Assembly: GCF_014192225.1 (NCBI RefSeq)
Contig: NZ_JACHXS010000004.1
Location: 248,001-312,000, forward strand
DNA length: 64,000 nt
Source: Pseudoduganella umbonata
GTDB lineage: Bacteria; Pseudomonadota; Gammaproteobacteria; Burkholderiales; Burkholderiaceae_D
Direction: 5' to 3'
Both the position numbers and the translations under genes were made by a program. The notes beneath the pieces were generated by a model that saw only the letters and a list, made by a program, of their open reading frames with translations, did not search any database and was not told where the DNA came from. Below, piece after piece: positions 9,054 to 18,802 of this stretch (its first letter is position 1; each line of letters opens with the position of its first letter).

Positions 9054-9137
9054 ATGTTCACGCATCCGCAACTATCCGCTTTCCTGCTATCGCTTGCCGG
9101 CCTACCGCTGGCAACGCACCTGCTAGCACGCGCCTGA
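9054..9137 (+). CDS. candidate leucine-rich leader peptide of leuA (attenuation)
   Basis: A 27-residue frame, MFTHPQLSAFLL then SLAGLPLATHLLARA, with 8 Leu residues. Four of them use CTA, a Leu codon almost unused in the neighbouring genes. E. coli leuL also relies on rare CUA codons for attenuation, so this composition is what a Leu-sensing leader would show. No Shine-Dalgarno is visible; with the promoter at 9018-9047 the message would be nearly leaderless. A second, SD-bearing candidate follows at 9228. Alternatively this is chance. Confidence 0.45.
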   Translation: MFTHPQLSAFLLSLAGLPLATHLLARA

Positions 9138-9227
9138 TCGTTTCACCCCTGTGCGCGCTGCACAACTGCTGTACCCTCCAAAGCCGGCCATAAGCCGCAC
9201 AGTCTCACAGTCAGGAAAGATGCACCG

Positions 9228-9320
9228 ATGCCCGCCATCCATTGCCCTACCGTCGCAACCATCGCACGCGCACCGTCGCTGATGCGATCGCTATCGCTAG
9301 CGACCGGTTGCCTGGTCTAG
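9228..9320 (+). CDS. second candidate leader peptide before leuA
   Basis: A 30-residue frame from ATG 9228 preceded by AGGAA (9213-9217). Its end reads SLMRSLSLATGCLV with two CTA Leu codons close together. The stop overlaps the left arm of a GCCTGGT/ACCAGGC hairpin (9310-9316 with 9334-9340), the arrangement expected if ribosome position controls folding. It could be the true leuA leader, or part of a two-step leader with the frame at 9054. The remaining DNA to leuA (9341-9426) shows only the leuA ribosome-binding site. Confidence 0.4.
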   Translation: MPAIHCPTVATIARAPSLMRSLSLATGCLV

Positions 9321-9426
9321 CGCCCCGTGGCCCACCAGGCAGCCCTCCGCCACATGCACGCGACCGAAGTAACGCTACTGACAGCGTCGGTTTGCCCGAC
9401 AAAATTCGAGAACCCAGGAGTACACC

Positions 9427-11124
9427 ATGATGTTGCAGAACCCTGCCGCGAAATACCGCGCCTTCCCGCCCGTCCAGCTGGCCGACCGCACCTGGCCGAA
9501 CAAGACCATCGCCACGCCGCCGATCTGGATGAGCACCGACCTGCGCGACGGTAACCAGGCGCTGATCGAGCCGATGAGCGTGGAGAAGAAGCTTCGCTTC
9601 TTCGAGCTGCTGATCAAGACGGGCCTGAAGGAAATCGAAGTGGGCTTCCCTTCGGCATCGCAGACCGATTTCGACTTCGTGCGCAAGCTGATCGACGAGA
9701 ACCGCATCCCGGACGACGTGACCATCATCGTGCTGACCCAGTCGCGCGACGAACTGATCCGCCGCACCGTGCAGGCCGCGGCCGGCGCGAAGAACGCCAT
9801 CGTCCACCTGTACAACTCGGTGGCCCCGGTATTCCGCAAGGTGGTGTTCAACATGTCGCGCGAAGAGATCGTGAACATCGCCACCACGGGCACCACGCTG
9901 GTCAAGGAATTGCTGGCCCAGCACCCGGAAACCAACTGGACCTTCGAATACACGCCGGAATCGTTCTCGACGACGGAACTGGACTTCTCCAAGCAGATCG
10001 TCGACGCGGTTACCGCGATCTGGCAGCCCACGCCGGAAAAGAAGATGATCGTCAACCTGCCCACCACGGTGGAATGCAGCATGCCGAACGTGTACGCCGA
10101 CCAGATCGAATGGATGTGCCGTAACATCGAGCGCCGCGATGCGGTCATCATCAGCGTCCATCCCCACAACGACCGCGGCACCGCCGTCGCCTCGGCCGAA
10201 CTGGCCGTGCTGGCCGGCGCCGAGCGCGTCGAAGGCTGCCTGTTCGGCAATGGCGAACGGACCGGCAACGTCGACCTGGTCACGCTGGCGCTGAACCTGT
10301 ACACCCAGGGCGTCCATCCGGGCCTGGACTTCTCGGACATCGATTCGGTCCGCAAGGTCGTCGAGGAATGCAACCAGTTGCCGGTGCACCCGCGCCACCC
10401 GTACGTGGGCGACCTGGTGTTCACCGCATTCTCCGGCTCGCACCAGGACGCGATCAAGAAGGGTTTTGCAAAACAGCAGCCGGGCGCGGAGTGGGAAATC
10501 CCCTACCTGCCGATCGATCCGGCCGACCTGGGCCGCAGCTACGACGCGGTGATCCGCGTCAACAGCCAGTCCGGCAAGGGCGGCATGAGCTACCTGCTGG
10601 AACAGGACTACGGCCTGGTGCTGCCGCGCCGCCTGCAGATCGAGTTCTCGCGCGCCGTGCAGGCCGTGGCCGACCAGACCGGCCTGGAAATCACGTCCGA
10701 CGGCATCCACGAGATCTTCGAGCGCGAGTACCTTGCGCAGACCTCGCCGTATGCCTACGTGGCGCACAAGATGGTGGAAGACAGCAGCGCCGATGAATCG
10801 GTGCAGATCGACATCGGCCTGCTGCACCGTGGCGCCACGCTGGCGCTGCAGGGCGGCGGCAACGGCCCGATCGACGCGTTCGTCGACGCGCTGGGCCTGG
10901 ACGTCAAGCTGATGGACTACCACGAGCACGCGATCGGCCACGGCGCCAACGCCAAGGCGGCCTGCTACGTCGAACTGCGCCTCGACAACGGCCCGACGCT
11001 GTTTGGCGCCGGCATCGACAGCAATATCGTGACGGCATCGTTCAAGGCGGTATTGTCGGCGGTGAATCGCCAGTTGCAGCAGAAGGAAGCGGCACCGGCC
11101 ACGGCGAGCGACGCCGCGGCCTGA
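9427..11124 (+). CDS. leuA: 2-isopropylmalate synthase
   Basis: Condenses acetyl-CoA with 2-oxoisovalerate, the first committed step of leucine biosynthesis; feedback-inhibited by leucine in the family. The 565-residue length is that of the longer LeuA type. The catalytic HMGL-like barrel has [15 protein letters not shown] with the metal-binding Asp, and [20 protein letters not shown] with the His-x-His metal ligands; the C-terminal part carries the regulatory domain. The ATG at 9427 follows CAGGAGTACACC, a good ribosome-binding site. It is flanked by selenoneine and ergothioneine genes without an obvious metabolic link. The long leader suggests attenuation by leucine. Confidence 0.96.
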   Translation: MMLQNPAAKYRAFPPVQLADRTWPNKTIATPPIWMSTDLRDGNQALIEPMSVEKKLRFFELLIKTGLKEIEVGFPSASQTDFDFVRKLIDENRIPDDVTIIVLTQSRDELIRRTVQAAAGAKNAIVHLYNSVAPVFRKVVFNMSREEIVNIATTGTTLVKELLAQHPETNWTFEYTPESFSTTELDFSKQIVDAVTAIWQPTPEKKMIVNLPTTVECSMPNVYADQIEWMCRNIERRDAVIISVHPHNDRGTAVASAELAVLAGAERVEGCLFGNGERTGNVDLVTLALNLYTQGVHPGLDFSDIDSVRKVVEECNQLPVHPRHPYVGDLVFTAFSGSHQDAIKKGFAKQQPGAEWEIPYLPIDPADLGRSYDAVIRVNSQSGKGGMSYLLEQDYGLVLPRRLQIEFSRAVQAVADQTGLEITSDGIHEIFEREYLAQTSPYAYVAHKMVEDSSADESVQIDIGLLHRGATLALQGGGNGPIDAFVDALGLDVKLMDYHEHAIGHGANAKAACYVELRLDNGPTLFGAGIDSNIVTASFKAVLSAVNRQLQQKEAAPATASDAAA

Positions 11125-11137
11125 TCGGGCTGGCTTG

Positions 11138-11168
11138 AAAAAAAAAGCGCACCCCGGTGCGCTTTTTT
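11138..11168. terminator. rho-independent terminator after leuA
   Basis: A tract, stem GCGCACC / GGTGCGC (11147-11162) with a 2-base centre, then TTTTTT. It works for leuA and, by its A tract, possibly on the other strand. Confidence 0.9.
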
Positions 11169-11305
11169 GTGCCTGGTGTCTGACATTATTTTTCGCAGGA
11201 AAATAGTGTCAGACACCGGTTTTCGCTGGCGTTCACGAAGCCGCGCGGGAAACCGGTGTCAGACACCTTTTTCGGATAATGCACCCGAAAAAAATGTCTG
11301 ACACC
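11169..11305. repeat. dispersed palindromic repeat, GGTGTCTGACA / TGTCAGACACC type
   Basis: Four copies of the TGTCTGACA/TGTCAGACA core in alternating orientation, most extended to GGTGTCTGACA or TGTCAGACACC, between the leuA terminator and the egtB stop. The first two copies flank ATTTTTCGCAGGAAAAT and form a hairpin. Different in sequence from the repeats at 8780, 23243 and 437 but placed in the same way, at gene ends. Confidence 0.85.
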
Positions 11306-11311
11306 AGCTGC

Positions 11312-12565
<1,254 letters not shown>

Positions 12566-12581
12566 GCTGTCCTCCTGGCCC

Positions 12582-13625
12582 CTATGCCGCCGCCGCGCGC
12601 GCGTGCATCACGGCGAACCAGCCTGCATCGTCGGTCCATACCGCATCCGCGGCAAAGCCGGCCTGCGCCAGCAGGTCGGCGAAGCTGTCGGGCGTGTACT
12701 TGTAGCTGTCCTCGGTGTGGATGCGCTCGCCACGGGCGAAACGGCGCTCGCCGCCGGCCCAGCGCACGGTGAGCGCGGTACGCGCTTCAAGGTGCATCTC
12801 GATGCGGCTTTCCTCGGCATTGAAGAAGGCCACGTGGCGCCACTGGCGCACATCGAAATCGGCGCCGGCCAGGTGGTTCACGTGGCGCAGCATGTTCAGG
12901 TTGAACGCGGCCGTGACGCCGATCGCGTCGTCGTAGGCGGCATCCAGCACGGCCGCATCCTTGACCAGGTCGACGCCGATCAGCAGGCCGCCGTCGGCGG
13001 ACGTGTTCTCGCGCACCCGGCGCAGGAAGGCGATGGCTTCATGCGGTGCGAAGTTGCCGATCGAGGAACCGGGATAGAAGAACACCCTGCGCGCCGCGTT
13101 CACGGCGGGCGGCAACGCGAACGGGCCGGAAAGGTCGAGCGCCAGCGCCGTCATGGCAATCGATGGAAAACGTTGCCGGAGCCGGCTGACCGCCTCGTTC
13201 AGGAAATCGCGCGAGATGTCGATCGGCACGTATTGTTGCGGCTGAAGCAAGGGGAACAGGCTGGCAGCCTTCGCGCAATTGCCGGCGCCCAGGTCGATCA
13301 GCGTGCTGCCGGTGCCGATGCGGCGGGCGATGTCGGCGCCGTGCGCGGCAAAGATCGCCGCTTCGGTACGCGTGGGATAATACTCGGGCAGTTCGCAGAT
13401 CGCTTCGAACAGCCGCGATCCGAGGCTGTCGTACAGGTACTTCGGCGAAGTGCGTGCTTGCGGGGCCAGCAGTCCGGCGCCGAGCTCGGCGATCGTGGCG
13501 CGGTCGCCGTGCGGCCCGGTCATGGCGGTCATGGCGGTCATATCGGACATATCGGAATTACCGGGTCTGCTGGACATACTGGCTGAGGGCACGCGTAGCG
13601 CGGTGGCGGTACTGGTCATTGGCAT
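12582..13625 (-). CDS. egtD: L-histidine N-alpha-methyltransferase EgtD
   Basis: Trimethylates histidine with SAM to hercynine, the shared precursor of ergothioneine and, by SenA, of selenoneine. From ATG 13625 it is 347 residues. EgtD hallmarks are SPKYLYDSLGSRLFEAI, LPEYYPTRTEAAI, the SAM loop LIDLGAGNCAKA and FYPGSSIGNF. AGGA lies eight bases before ATG 13625; the frame is open to 13820, but that extension is Lys-rich translation of the 13-bp tandem repeat and was rejected. Residues 24-37 hold a low-complexity MSDMTAMTAMTG run, encoded by short DNA repeats. It is the first gene of an egtD-egtB operon, divergent from the ABC operon at 13885. Confidence 0.95.
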   Translation of the reverse strand: MPMTSTATALRVPSASMSSRPGNSDMSDMTAMTAMTGPHGDRATIAELGAGLLAPQARTSPKYLYDSLGSRLFEAICELPEYYPTRTEAAIFAAHGADIARRIGTGSTLIDLGAGNCAKAASLFPLLQPQQYVPIDISRDFLNEAVSRLRQRFPSIAMTALALDLSGPFALPPAVNAARRVFFYPGSSIGNFAPHEAIAFLRRVRENTSADGGLLIGVDLVKDAAVLDAAYDDAIGVTAAFNLNMLRHVNHLAGADFDVRQWRHVAFFNAEESRIEMHLEARTALTVRWAGGERRFARGERIHTEDSYKYTPDSFADLLAQAGFAADAVWTDDAGWFAVMHARAAAA

Positions 13626-13804
13626 GGCGCTGTTCCTGTTCTTATCGGTCGATCTTGTTAACGGCAGGCCGGCGAAGGCAGTTTTGCTATGATACTCAAT
13701 TACACATGGCAGAGCGGCACGGCAGAGAGTCCGCAAGGGCACCCTGGCAGGTTCCCCTGAACCGTCCGTGAGCGTTTTTCGTTCCGTTTTTTTATTCTGC
13801 TTTT

Positions 13805-13856
13805 CATTCCGCGTTTTCATTCCGCGTTTTCATTCCGCGTTTTCATTCCGCGTTTT
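13805..13856. repeat. four perfect 13-bp tandem repeats before the ABC operon
   Basis: CATTCCGCGTTTT repeated four times without error, with partial units on both sides. The array ends 28 bp before the ATG of the binding-protein gene at 13885, in the 259-bp divergent interval to egtD (start 13625). A perfect short array in a promoter or 5' leader can change copy number by slippage. Confidence 0.95.
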
Positions 13857-13884
13857 CATTCAATAACAATTTTATTTCCTGGTC

Positions 13885-14745
13885 ATGAAACCTACCTTCC
13901 AACGTGCGCTCGGCGCATTCGCCCTCGGCACCCTGCTTTCCCTGTCCGCCCACGCCCAGCAGGTGCTGCGCGTGTCCGCCATTCCGGACGAGGCGCCGAC
14001 CGAACTGCAGCGCAAGTTCAAGCCGCTGGGCGAGTACCTGTCGAAGAAGACCGGCCTGAAGGTCGAGTTCACGCCGGTTACCGACTACGCCGCATCCGTC
14101 GAAGGCCTGGTCAACAAGAAGCTCGACATGGTCTGGTTCGGCGGCTTCACGTTCGTGCAGGCCAAGGATCGCAGCAAGGGCCAGGTGGTGCCGCTGGTGC
14201 AGCGCGTGGAAGATGAGAAATTCCGTTCCGTGTTCATCACCACGTCGCCGTCCATCACGAAGCTGGCCGACCTGAAAGGCAAGACGCTGTCGTTCGGTTC
14301 CGAATCGTCGACGTCCGGCCACCTGATGCCCCGTTCGTTCCTGCTGGCCGCGCAGGTCGATCCGGACAGCGACCTGAAGCGCATCGCCTTCTCCGGCGCG
14401 CACGACGCCACCGTGGCCGCTGTCGCCGGCGGCAAGGTCGATGCGGGCGCATTGAACATCTCGGTATGGGAAAAGCTGGTCGGCGAGAAAAAGGTCGATC
14501 CGTCGAAAGTGCGCGTGTTCTACACCACGCCCACCTACTACGACTACAACTGGACGGTGCGTGCCGACATGCCGGCCGACCTGAAGAAGAAGATCACGGA
14601 TGCCTTCCTGGCCCTGGATCCGTCCACGCCGGAAGGCAAGGAAATCCTGGAACTGCAGCGCGCCACGAAATTCATTCCCACCAAACCGGAAAACTACGGG
14701 GCCATCGAAACGGCTGCCAAGAACGCCGGCCTGCTGAAGAAGTAA
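13885..14745 (+). CDS. PhnD-type periplasmic binding protein, putative selenium-oxyanion ABC transporter
   Basis: Binds an oxyanion in the periplasm and delivers it to the permeases encoded downstream. The 286-residue protein has a clear signal peptide (MKPTFQRALGAFALGTLLSL, then SAHA-Q) and the PhnD/TauA fold pattern: GEYLSKKTGLKVEFTPVTDY, KLDMVWFGGFTFVQ, FGSESSTSGHLMPRSFL and VDAGALNISVWEKL. This subgroup is commonly annotated as putative selenate ABC transporter because it co-occurs with selD. Here the context supports selenium: it is next to egtD/egtB and a few kb from senABC. Phosphonate or another oxyanion cannot be excluded; no C-P lyase genes are nearby. It heads a five-gene operon. 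Confidence 0.82.
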   Translation: MKPTFQRALGAFALGTLLSLSAHAQQVLRVSAIPDEAPTELQRKFKPLGEYLSKKTGLKVEFTPVTDYAASVEGLVNKKLDMVWFGGFTFVQAKDRSKGQVVPLVQRVEDEKFRSVFITTSPSITKLADLKGKTLSFGSESSTSGHLMPRSFLLAAQVDPDSDLKRIAFSGAHDATVAAVAGGKVDAGALNISVWEKLVGEKKVDPSKVRVFYTTPTYYDYNWTVRADMPADLKKKITDAFLALDPSTPEGKEILELQRATKFIPTKPENYGAIETAAKNAGLLKK

Positions 14746-14746
14746 C

Positions 14747-15595
14747 GTGCAGTCCGACCGCGTAAGCGTGCCTGCAGAGACGCCGGTATATCGGCTCGAC
14801 GGCCTGTCCGCCCGCCACGCGGGCGGCACGCGGGCGTATGCGCTGCAAGACATCACGCTGGCCGTGCGGCCGGGCGAACAGCTCGCGCTGATCGGCCCTT
14901 CCGGCGCCGGCAAAACCACGCTGCTGGCCACGCTGTCGGTGGGGCATGCGCCCGACGGCGGCACCTTCGAGGCCTTCGGCACCGATCCGTGGCGCCTGTC
15001 CGAACGGGAGCGGCACAAGCTGCGCGCGCGGCTGTTCCTGGCGCCGCAGACGCCGCCGCTGCCGCCGCGCCAGCGCGTGGTCACCGCTGTCCTCGCCGCG
15101 CGGCTGCCGCAATGGAGCCTGTGGCAGGCGTTGGTGTCGCTGGTCAGGCCGGCCGATCCCGAGGCCGCATGGCGCGCCCTGTCCCGTTTCAACCTGGGCG
15201 ACAAGCTGTATGCGCGCGTCGACCGGCTGTCCGGCGGCGAGCGCCAGCGCTGCGGCCTGGCGCGGCTGCTGCTGTCGTCGGCGCATGCCTTGCTGGTCGA
15301 CGAACCGCTGTCGGCGCTCGATCCGGCGCTGTCGCAGCTGACGTTGACGACGCTGCAGCAGGAAGCGGCGGCGCGCAAGGCCGCCCTCGTATGCAGCCTG
15401 CACCAGGTGGACCTGGCACTGGCCCATTTTCCCCGCATCGTGGCGCTGAAGGAAGGCCGCATCGTGTTCGACCTGCCTCGCGAACAGGTCACGCAGGCGA
15501 TGATCGACGAGCTGTACCTGAACGAACAGCCGCCGGCGAACATGCCGCATCCCGACGACCTGCCTGCCAAGCTGGCCGTCGGTGCCTGCCTGTAG
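14747..15595 (+). CDS. ABC transporter ATPase, PhnC-like
   Basis: Energises the importer. The 282-residue protein has Walker A GPSGAGKTT, signature LSGGERQRCGLARLLL and Walker B ALLVDEPLSALDP. It starts with GTG one base after the stop of the binding-protein gene, whose last codons (CTGAAGAAG) can act as the ribosome-binding site. The C-terminal 25 residues (NEQPPANMPHPDDLPAK) are a hydrophilic tail. The gap to the next gene is 60 bp, the longest in the operon. Confidence 0.85.
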   Translation: MQSDRVSVPAETPVYRLDGLSARHAGGTRAYALQDITLAVRPGEQLALIGPSGAGKTTLLATLSVGHAPDGGTFEAFGTDPWRLSERERHKLRARLFLAPQTPPLPPRQRVVTAVLAARLPQWSLWQALVSLVRPADPEAAWRALSRFNLGDKLYARVDRLSGGERQRCGLARLLLSSAHALLVDEPLSALDPALSQLTLTTLQQEAAARKAALVCSLHQVDLALAHFPRIVALKEGRIVFDLPREQVTQAMIDELYLNEQPPANMPHPDDLPAKLAVGACL

Positions 15596-15655
15596 CCGCC
15601 AGCCATGTCGCCCGCCGCCAGCCGAGCCAGTTAGTCGATCCAGTCAGCCGATCCA

Positions 15656-16501
15656 ATGCAGAGTATTCCCGCCGCCCCCTATTCCGCGCGCCACCCCGAT
15701 CCCGCCTGGCGCGGCCGCGTCACGTACACGGTCGTGGCGCTGCTGGTCCTCTGGCCGATGCTGGTGGCCAGCGAATTCAAGCCCGCCATCCTGTTCGATG
15801 GCGACAGCCTGGCCGCCACGCTGCGCTTCCTCGCCGACTTCCTGCCGCCGGCGCATTCGCCCGAGTTCCTGCAGTTGCTGCTGCGCGAGACCTGGCAGAC
15901 GGTGGCCATCGCCACGGCCGGCCTGACGCTGGCGCTGCTGGGCGCCATTCCGGCCACGCTGGTCATCACCGAGCGCCTGTCGATCTCGCGGCTCGGCACC
16001 GGGCGCATGGCGCTGCCCGCGCGCGCCGTGCGCCAGGGCGTGCGCTGGCTGCTGGTGCTGCTGCGCAGCGTGCCGGAACTGGTGTGGGCGCTGCTGTTCG
16101 TGCGCATCATCGGCCTGGGGCCCACCGCCGGCGTGCTGGCCATCGCCCTCACCTACAGCGGCATGCTGGGCAAGGTCTATGCCGAAATCCTCGAATCGTC
16201 CGAGCGGCACGCCAGCGACACGCTGCTGGCCAATGGCGGCTCGCGCCTGGCCGCGCTGCTGTACGGCGCGCTGCCGGAGTCGGCATCCGAACTGGTGTCG
16301 TACACCGTGTACCGCTGGGAATGCGCGATCCGCGGGTCCGTCGTGATGGGCTTCGTCGGCGCCGGCGGCCTGGGCCAGCGCATGGACGAATCGATGAAGA
16401 TGCTGGCCGGCGGCGAAGTATCGGCGATGCTGCTGGTCTTCGTGCTGCTGGTCGCCTGCGCCGACCTGGTATCGAAACAGTTGAGGAAGCGCCTCGGATG
16501 A
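15656..16501 (+). CDS. ABC transporter permease, PhnE-like (1)
   Basis: Membrane channel subunit, 281 residues, with several hydrophobic segments (VTYTVVALLVLWPMLVA, VAIATAGLTLALLGAIPATL, GVLAIALTYSGMLGKVYAEI, AMLLVFVLLVACADLV). The cytoplasmic coupling loop is recognisable in the region ESASELVSYTVYRWECAIR followed by GFVGAGGLGQ. Its stop overlaps the next permease (ATGA at 16498-16501), so the two are co-translated and probably form a heterodimer. Confidence 0.87.
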   Translation: MQSIPAAPYSARHPDPAWRGRVTYTVVALLVLWPMLVASEFKPAILFDGDSLAATLRFLADFLPPAHSPEFLQLLLRETWQTVAIATAGLTLALLGAIPATLVITERLSISRLGTGRMALPARAVRQGVRWLLVLLRSVPELVWALLFVRIIGLGPTAGVLAIALTYSGMLGKVYAEILESSERHASDTLLANGGSRLAALLYGALPESASELVSYTVYRWECAIRGSVVMGFVGAGGLGQRMDESMKMLAGGEVSAMLLVFVLLVACADLVSKQLRKRLG

Positions 16502-17292
16502 ACGCTCCACGCATGCCCTCCGCGCCGCCGCGCCGCTGGTCCGGCACCTTCCTGGCGCTGCTGCTGGCCGCGCTGGTCGTGGCCAGCTTCGCCAGCCTGC
16601 CGCTGCATTTCGCCGATTTATTCACCGCCGACGCGGTCGCCAGCGTGGCTGAATTCATCGGCGGTTTCGCGCCGCCGGAAATGGCCGCCGGCTTCCTCAC
16701 GAAAACGGCGATCGCCAGCGCCGAAACGCTGGCGATGTCCGCGGTCGGCACGCTGCTGGCGGTACTGGCCGGCGTACTGCTGGCGATTCCGGCGGCCGGC
16801 CGCTTCGGCCGCCCGCTGCGAAGCGTCGTACGCGCGGTGCTGAACGTGCTGCGCTCGATCCCGGAACTGGTGTGGGCCTCCGTGCTGCTGATCGCCGCGG
16901 GCCTGGGCCCGTTCCCCGGCACGCTGGCGCTGGGCGCCCACACCGCCGGCGTGCTGGGCCGCCTGTTCGCCGACGCGCTGGAAAACGCCACGCCGCTGCC
17001 CGAGCAAAGCCTGCGCACCAACGGCGCCACGCCGATGGCGGCGTTTTTCTACGCCACGCTGCCGCAGACGCTGCCGCAAATGCTGTCGTACACGCTGTAT
17101 CGCTGGGAAAACAATATCCGCGCCGCCGCCATTCTCGGCGTGGTCGGCGCCGGCGGCCTGGGCCAGATGCTGAAATACCACCTGTCGCTGTTCCAGATGC
17201 AAAAGGCCGCCACTGTCATCCTGGCCATGCTGCTGCTGGTGGCCCTGGTGGATGGCGCCAGCTTCTGGCTGCGCCGCCTGCTAACCCGCTGA
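16498..17292 (+). CDS. ABC transporter permease, PhnE-like (2)
   Basis: Second membrane subunit, 264 residues from ATG 16498. It resembles the first permease in layout: LRSIPELVWASVLLIAAGLG, LPQMLSYTLYRWENNIRAA, then GVVGAGGLGQ. Starts by four-base overlap with the preceding gene. A frame open far upstream (to 14989) runs antiparallel in style to the ATPase and first permease and is not coding. A pair of different permeases is known in some phosphonate-type transporters. Confidence 0.87.
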   Translation: MNAPRMPSAPPRRWSGTFLALLLAALVVASFASLPLHFADLFTADAVASVAEFIGGFAPPEMAAGFLTKTAIASAETLAMSAVGTLLAVLAGVLLAIPAAGRFGRPLRSVVRAVLNVLRSIPELVWASVLLIAAGLGPFPGTLALGAHTAGVLGRLFADALENATPLPEQSLRTNGATPMAAFFYATLPQTLPQMLSYTLYRWENNIRAAAILGVVGAGGLGQMLKYHLSLFQMQKAATVILAMLLLVALVDGASFWLRRLLTR

Positions 17293-17317
17293 AAAACCAA
17301 CTACTGCAGGGAAACCG

Positions 17318-17998
17318 ATGCTGGAATTGCGCGATCTGAGCAAGTCGTATGGCGGCAACCGCCCGGTGCTGTCCAAACTGTCGTACCGCTTCCGGGCCGG
17401 CGAATTCGTCGCCATCATGGGCGACTCCGGCGTCGGCAAATCGACGTTGCTGAACCTGATCGCCGGCCTGGACCACCCCGATCCCGGCGTCGAAGCGCCG
17501 ATCCTCGTCGACGGCGTGGCGATGGCGTCGCTGGACGACGATGCCGCCACCCGCCTGCGCCGCCAGCGCATGGGCTTCATTTTCCAGGCATTCCACGTGC
17601 TTCCCCACCTGACCCTGCTGCAGAACGTGGCGCTGCCGCTGCTGCTCAACGGCCTGCCGCAGGCGCGTGCCGCCGAGATGCTGGGCGCCGTCGGCCTGGC
17701 GGGGCGCGAGCACGGCTATCCGCATGAGTTGTCCGGCGGTGAGATGCAGCGGGTAGCGATCGCCCGGGCGCTGGTGCACCGCCCCGCGCTGGTGCTGGCC
17801 GACGAGCCCACCGGCAACCTCGACCCGGACACCGCCCATGCCGTGCTCGGCGTACTGCGTACGGAAATCCGCGCCAGCGGGGCCTGCACGATCATGGTCA
17901 CTCATTCCGAAGCGGCTGCCGCGATGGCCGACCGCACGCTCATCCTTACGCGAGCTGGATTGCAGGATGCTACGGGTGTCAAGCCGTTTGGTCATTAA
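17318..17998 (+). CDS. second ABC ATPase of LolD/MacB type in the same operon
   Basis: The 226-residue protein has Walker [11 protein letters not shown]-loop [18 protein letters not shown], signature [16 protein letters not shown] and Walker [15 protein letters not shown]. The DEPTGNLD form and overall length are those of LolD/MacB/FtsE-type ATPases rather than PhnC. It begins 25 bp after the second permease with AGGGAAACCG before the ATG, so it is probably in the same operon, yet no MacB- or LolCE-like permease is nearby. It may form an alternative ATPase half of the importer or act with a permease elsewhere; its role is unknown. Confidence 0.82.
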   Translation: MLELRDLSKSYGGNRPVLSKLSYRFRAGEFVAIMGDSGVGKSTLLNLIAGLDHPDPGVEAPILVDGVAMASLDDDAATRLRRQRMGFIFQAFHVLPHLTLLQNVALPLLLNGLPQARAAEMLGAVGLAGREHGYPHELSGGEMQRVAIARALVHRPALVLADEPTGNLDPDTAHAVLGVLRTEIRASGACTIMVTHSEAAAAMADRTLILTRAGLQDATGVKPFGH

Positions 17999-18134
17999 CA
18001 CGTCATATTTTTTGTATAGGACGCGCGCTTTTTTTTCCAGCCGTAGTATGATTTAGTTAACTTGCTTGGTTATCAATATATTTATAAGTCCAACAAGCCC
18101 CACGCCTTTTCACGATCTACTCAGGGAGGAGCAA

Positions 18135-18422
18135 ATGAGCGTAAGGCAAAAGAAAATGGAACTCATCGAAGCAATGAACCGGGCGCGGGCGCTGGAGCCT
18201 TCCAGCTTCGTGCCGAACAAGTTGCTGGATACGTTGATCGAACGGATGAACCTCAAGAACGACGCCGAGCTGTGCCGGGTGCTCGAGGTGCAGCCGCCGA
18301 TCATCAGCAAGATCCGGCATCGCAAGCTGGCGGTCGGGGCAACCATCCTGCTGCGCATGCATGAGAAGTCGGAATTGAGCATCCGGGAACTCAAAGAACT
18401 GACCAATGCGTCCGTGCACTGA
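18135..18422 (+). CDS. small HTH-like DNA-binding protein, function unknown
   Basis: 95 residues from ATG 18135, chosen because CAGGGAGGAGCAA gives a strong ribosome-binding site; an upstream in-frame ATG (18066) adds a non-conserved stretch. The segment from LIERMNLKNDAELCRVL to PPIISKIRHRKL reads as helix-turn-helix of Cro/XRE style (alternative: an uncharacterised Oxalobacteraceae family with this layout). The 137 bp before it are AT-rich (TATATTTATAAG) and likely hold its promoter. A hairpin with a pyrimidine-rich tail follows. It could be the regulator of a neighbour, but nothing in the sequence proves it. Confidence 0.75.
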   Translation: MSVRQKKMELIEAMNRARALEPSSFVPNKLLDTLIERMNLKNDAELCRVLEVQPPIISKIRHRKLAVGATILLRMHEKSELSIRELKELTNASVH

Positions 18423-18435
18423 CCGTGCAATGCCT

Positions 18436-18478
18436 GGCGCCGGCATCGCATTACCGGCGCCCTTCTTTTCTTTCTGTT
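18436..18478 (+). terminator. probable rho-independent terminator
   Basis: GGCGCCGG (18436-18443), ten-base loop, CCGGCGCC (18454-18461), followed by the T-rich tail CTTCTTTTCTTTCTG. Located 14 bp after the small HTH-like gene. Confidence 0.65.
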
Positions 18479-18802
18479 GTAAATAATCCGCAATTGATTC
18501 AATAAGTATCCGTAGCAAGCACCAGCGATAAATACCGGCAGTTAGTATCCGTACCAAGAATTTGCACCAAGTTTCCGTACCGGGTATCCGCGTCAGGCAT
18601 CCGCGGCATTCCCCTCGCAGCATCCCCCAGCATTCCCCTCCCGGCATTCGCGCAACAGGCGTCATTCACTTCCCAGGCCATCACGCTACCTGCAGCCGCT
18701 CAGCTTGTCGAACCTGATCGTCTTCCTTTAGGGAGAAGCCGCCCTCCCCAGCTCGCCCTACACTGGTGCACGGCATACCTGCCGTTTCCGGAGGGTAAAG
18801 CG
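18479..18802. other. non-coding interval before the RND efflux genes
   Basis: No gene recognised. Short near-repeats of GTATCCG and GCATTCCCCTC occur at 18505-18650. The last bases contain CCGGAGGGTAAAGCG, the ribosome-binding site of the membrane-fusion gene at 18803. No divergent regulator is present. Confidence 0.5.

Noticed and set aside
13626..13820. 65-residue extension of EgtD
   Set aside because: It overlaps promoter DNA and is Lys/Arg-rich; EgtD similarity starts later and AGGA precedes ATG 13625.
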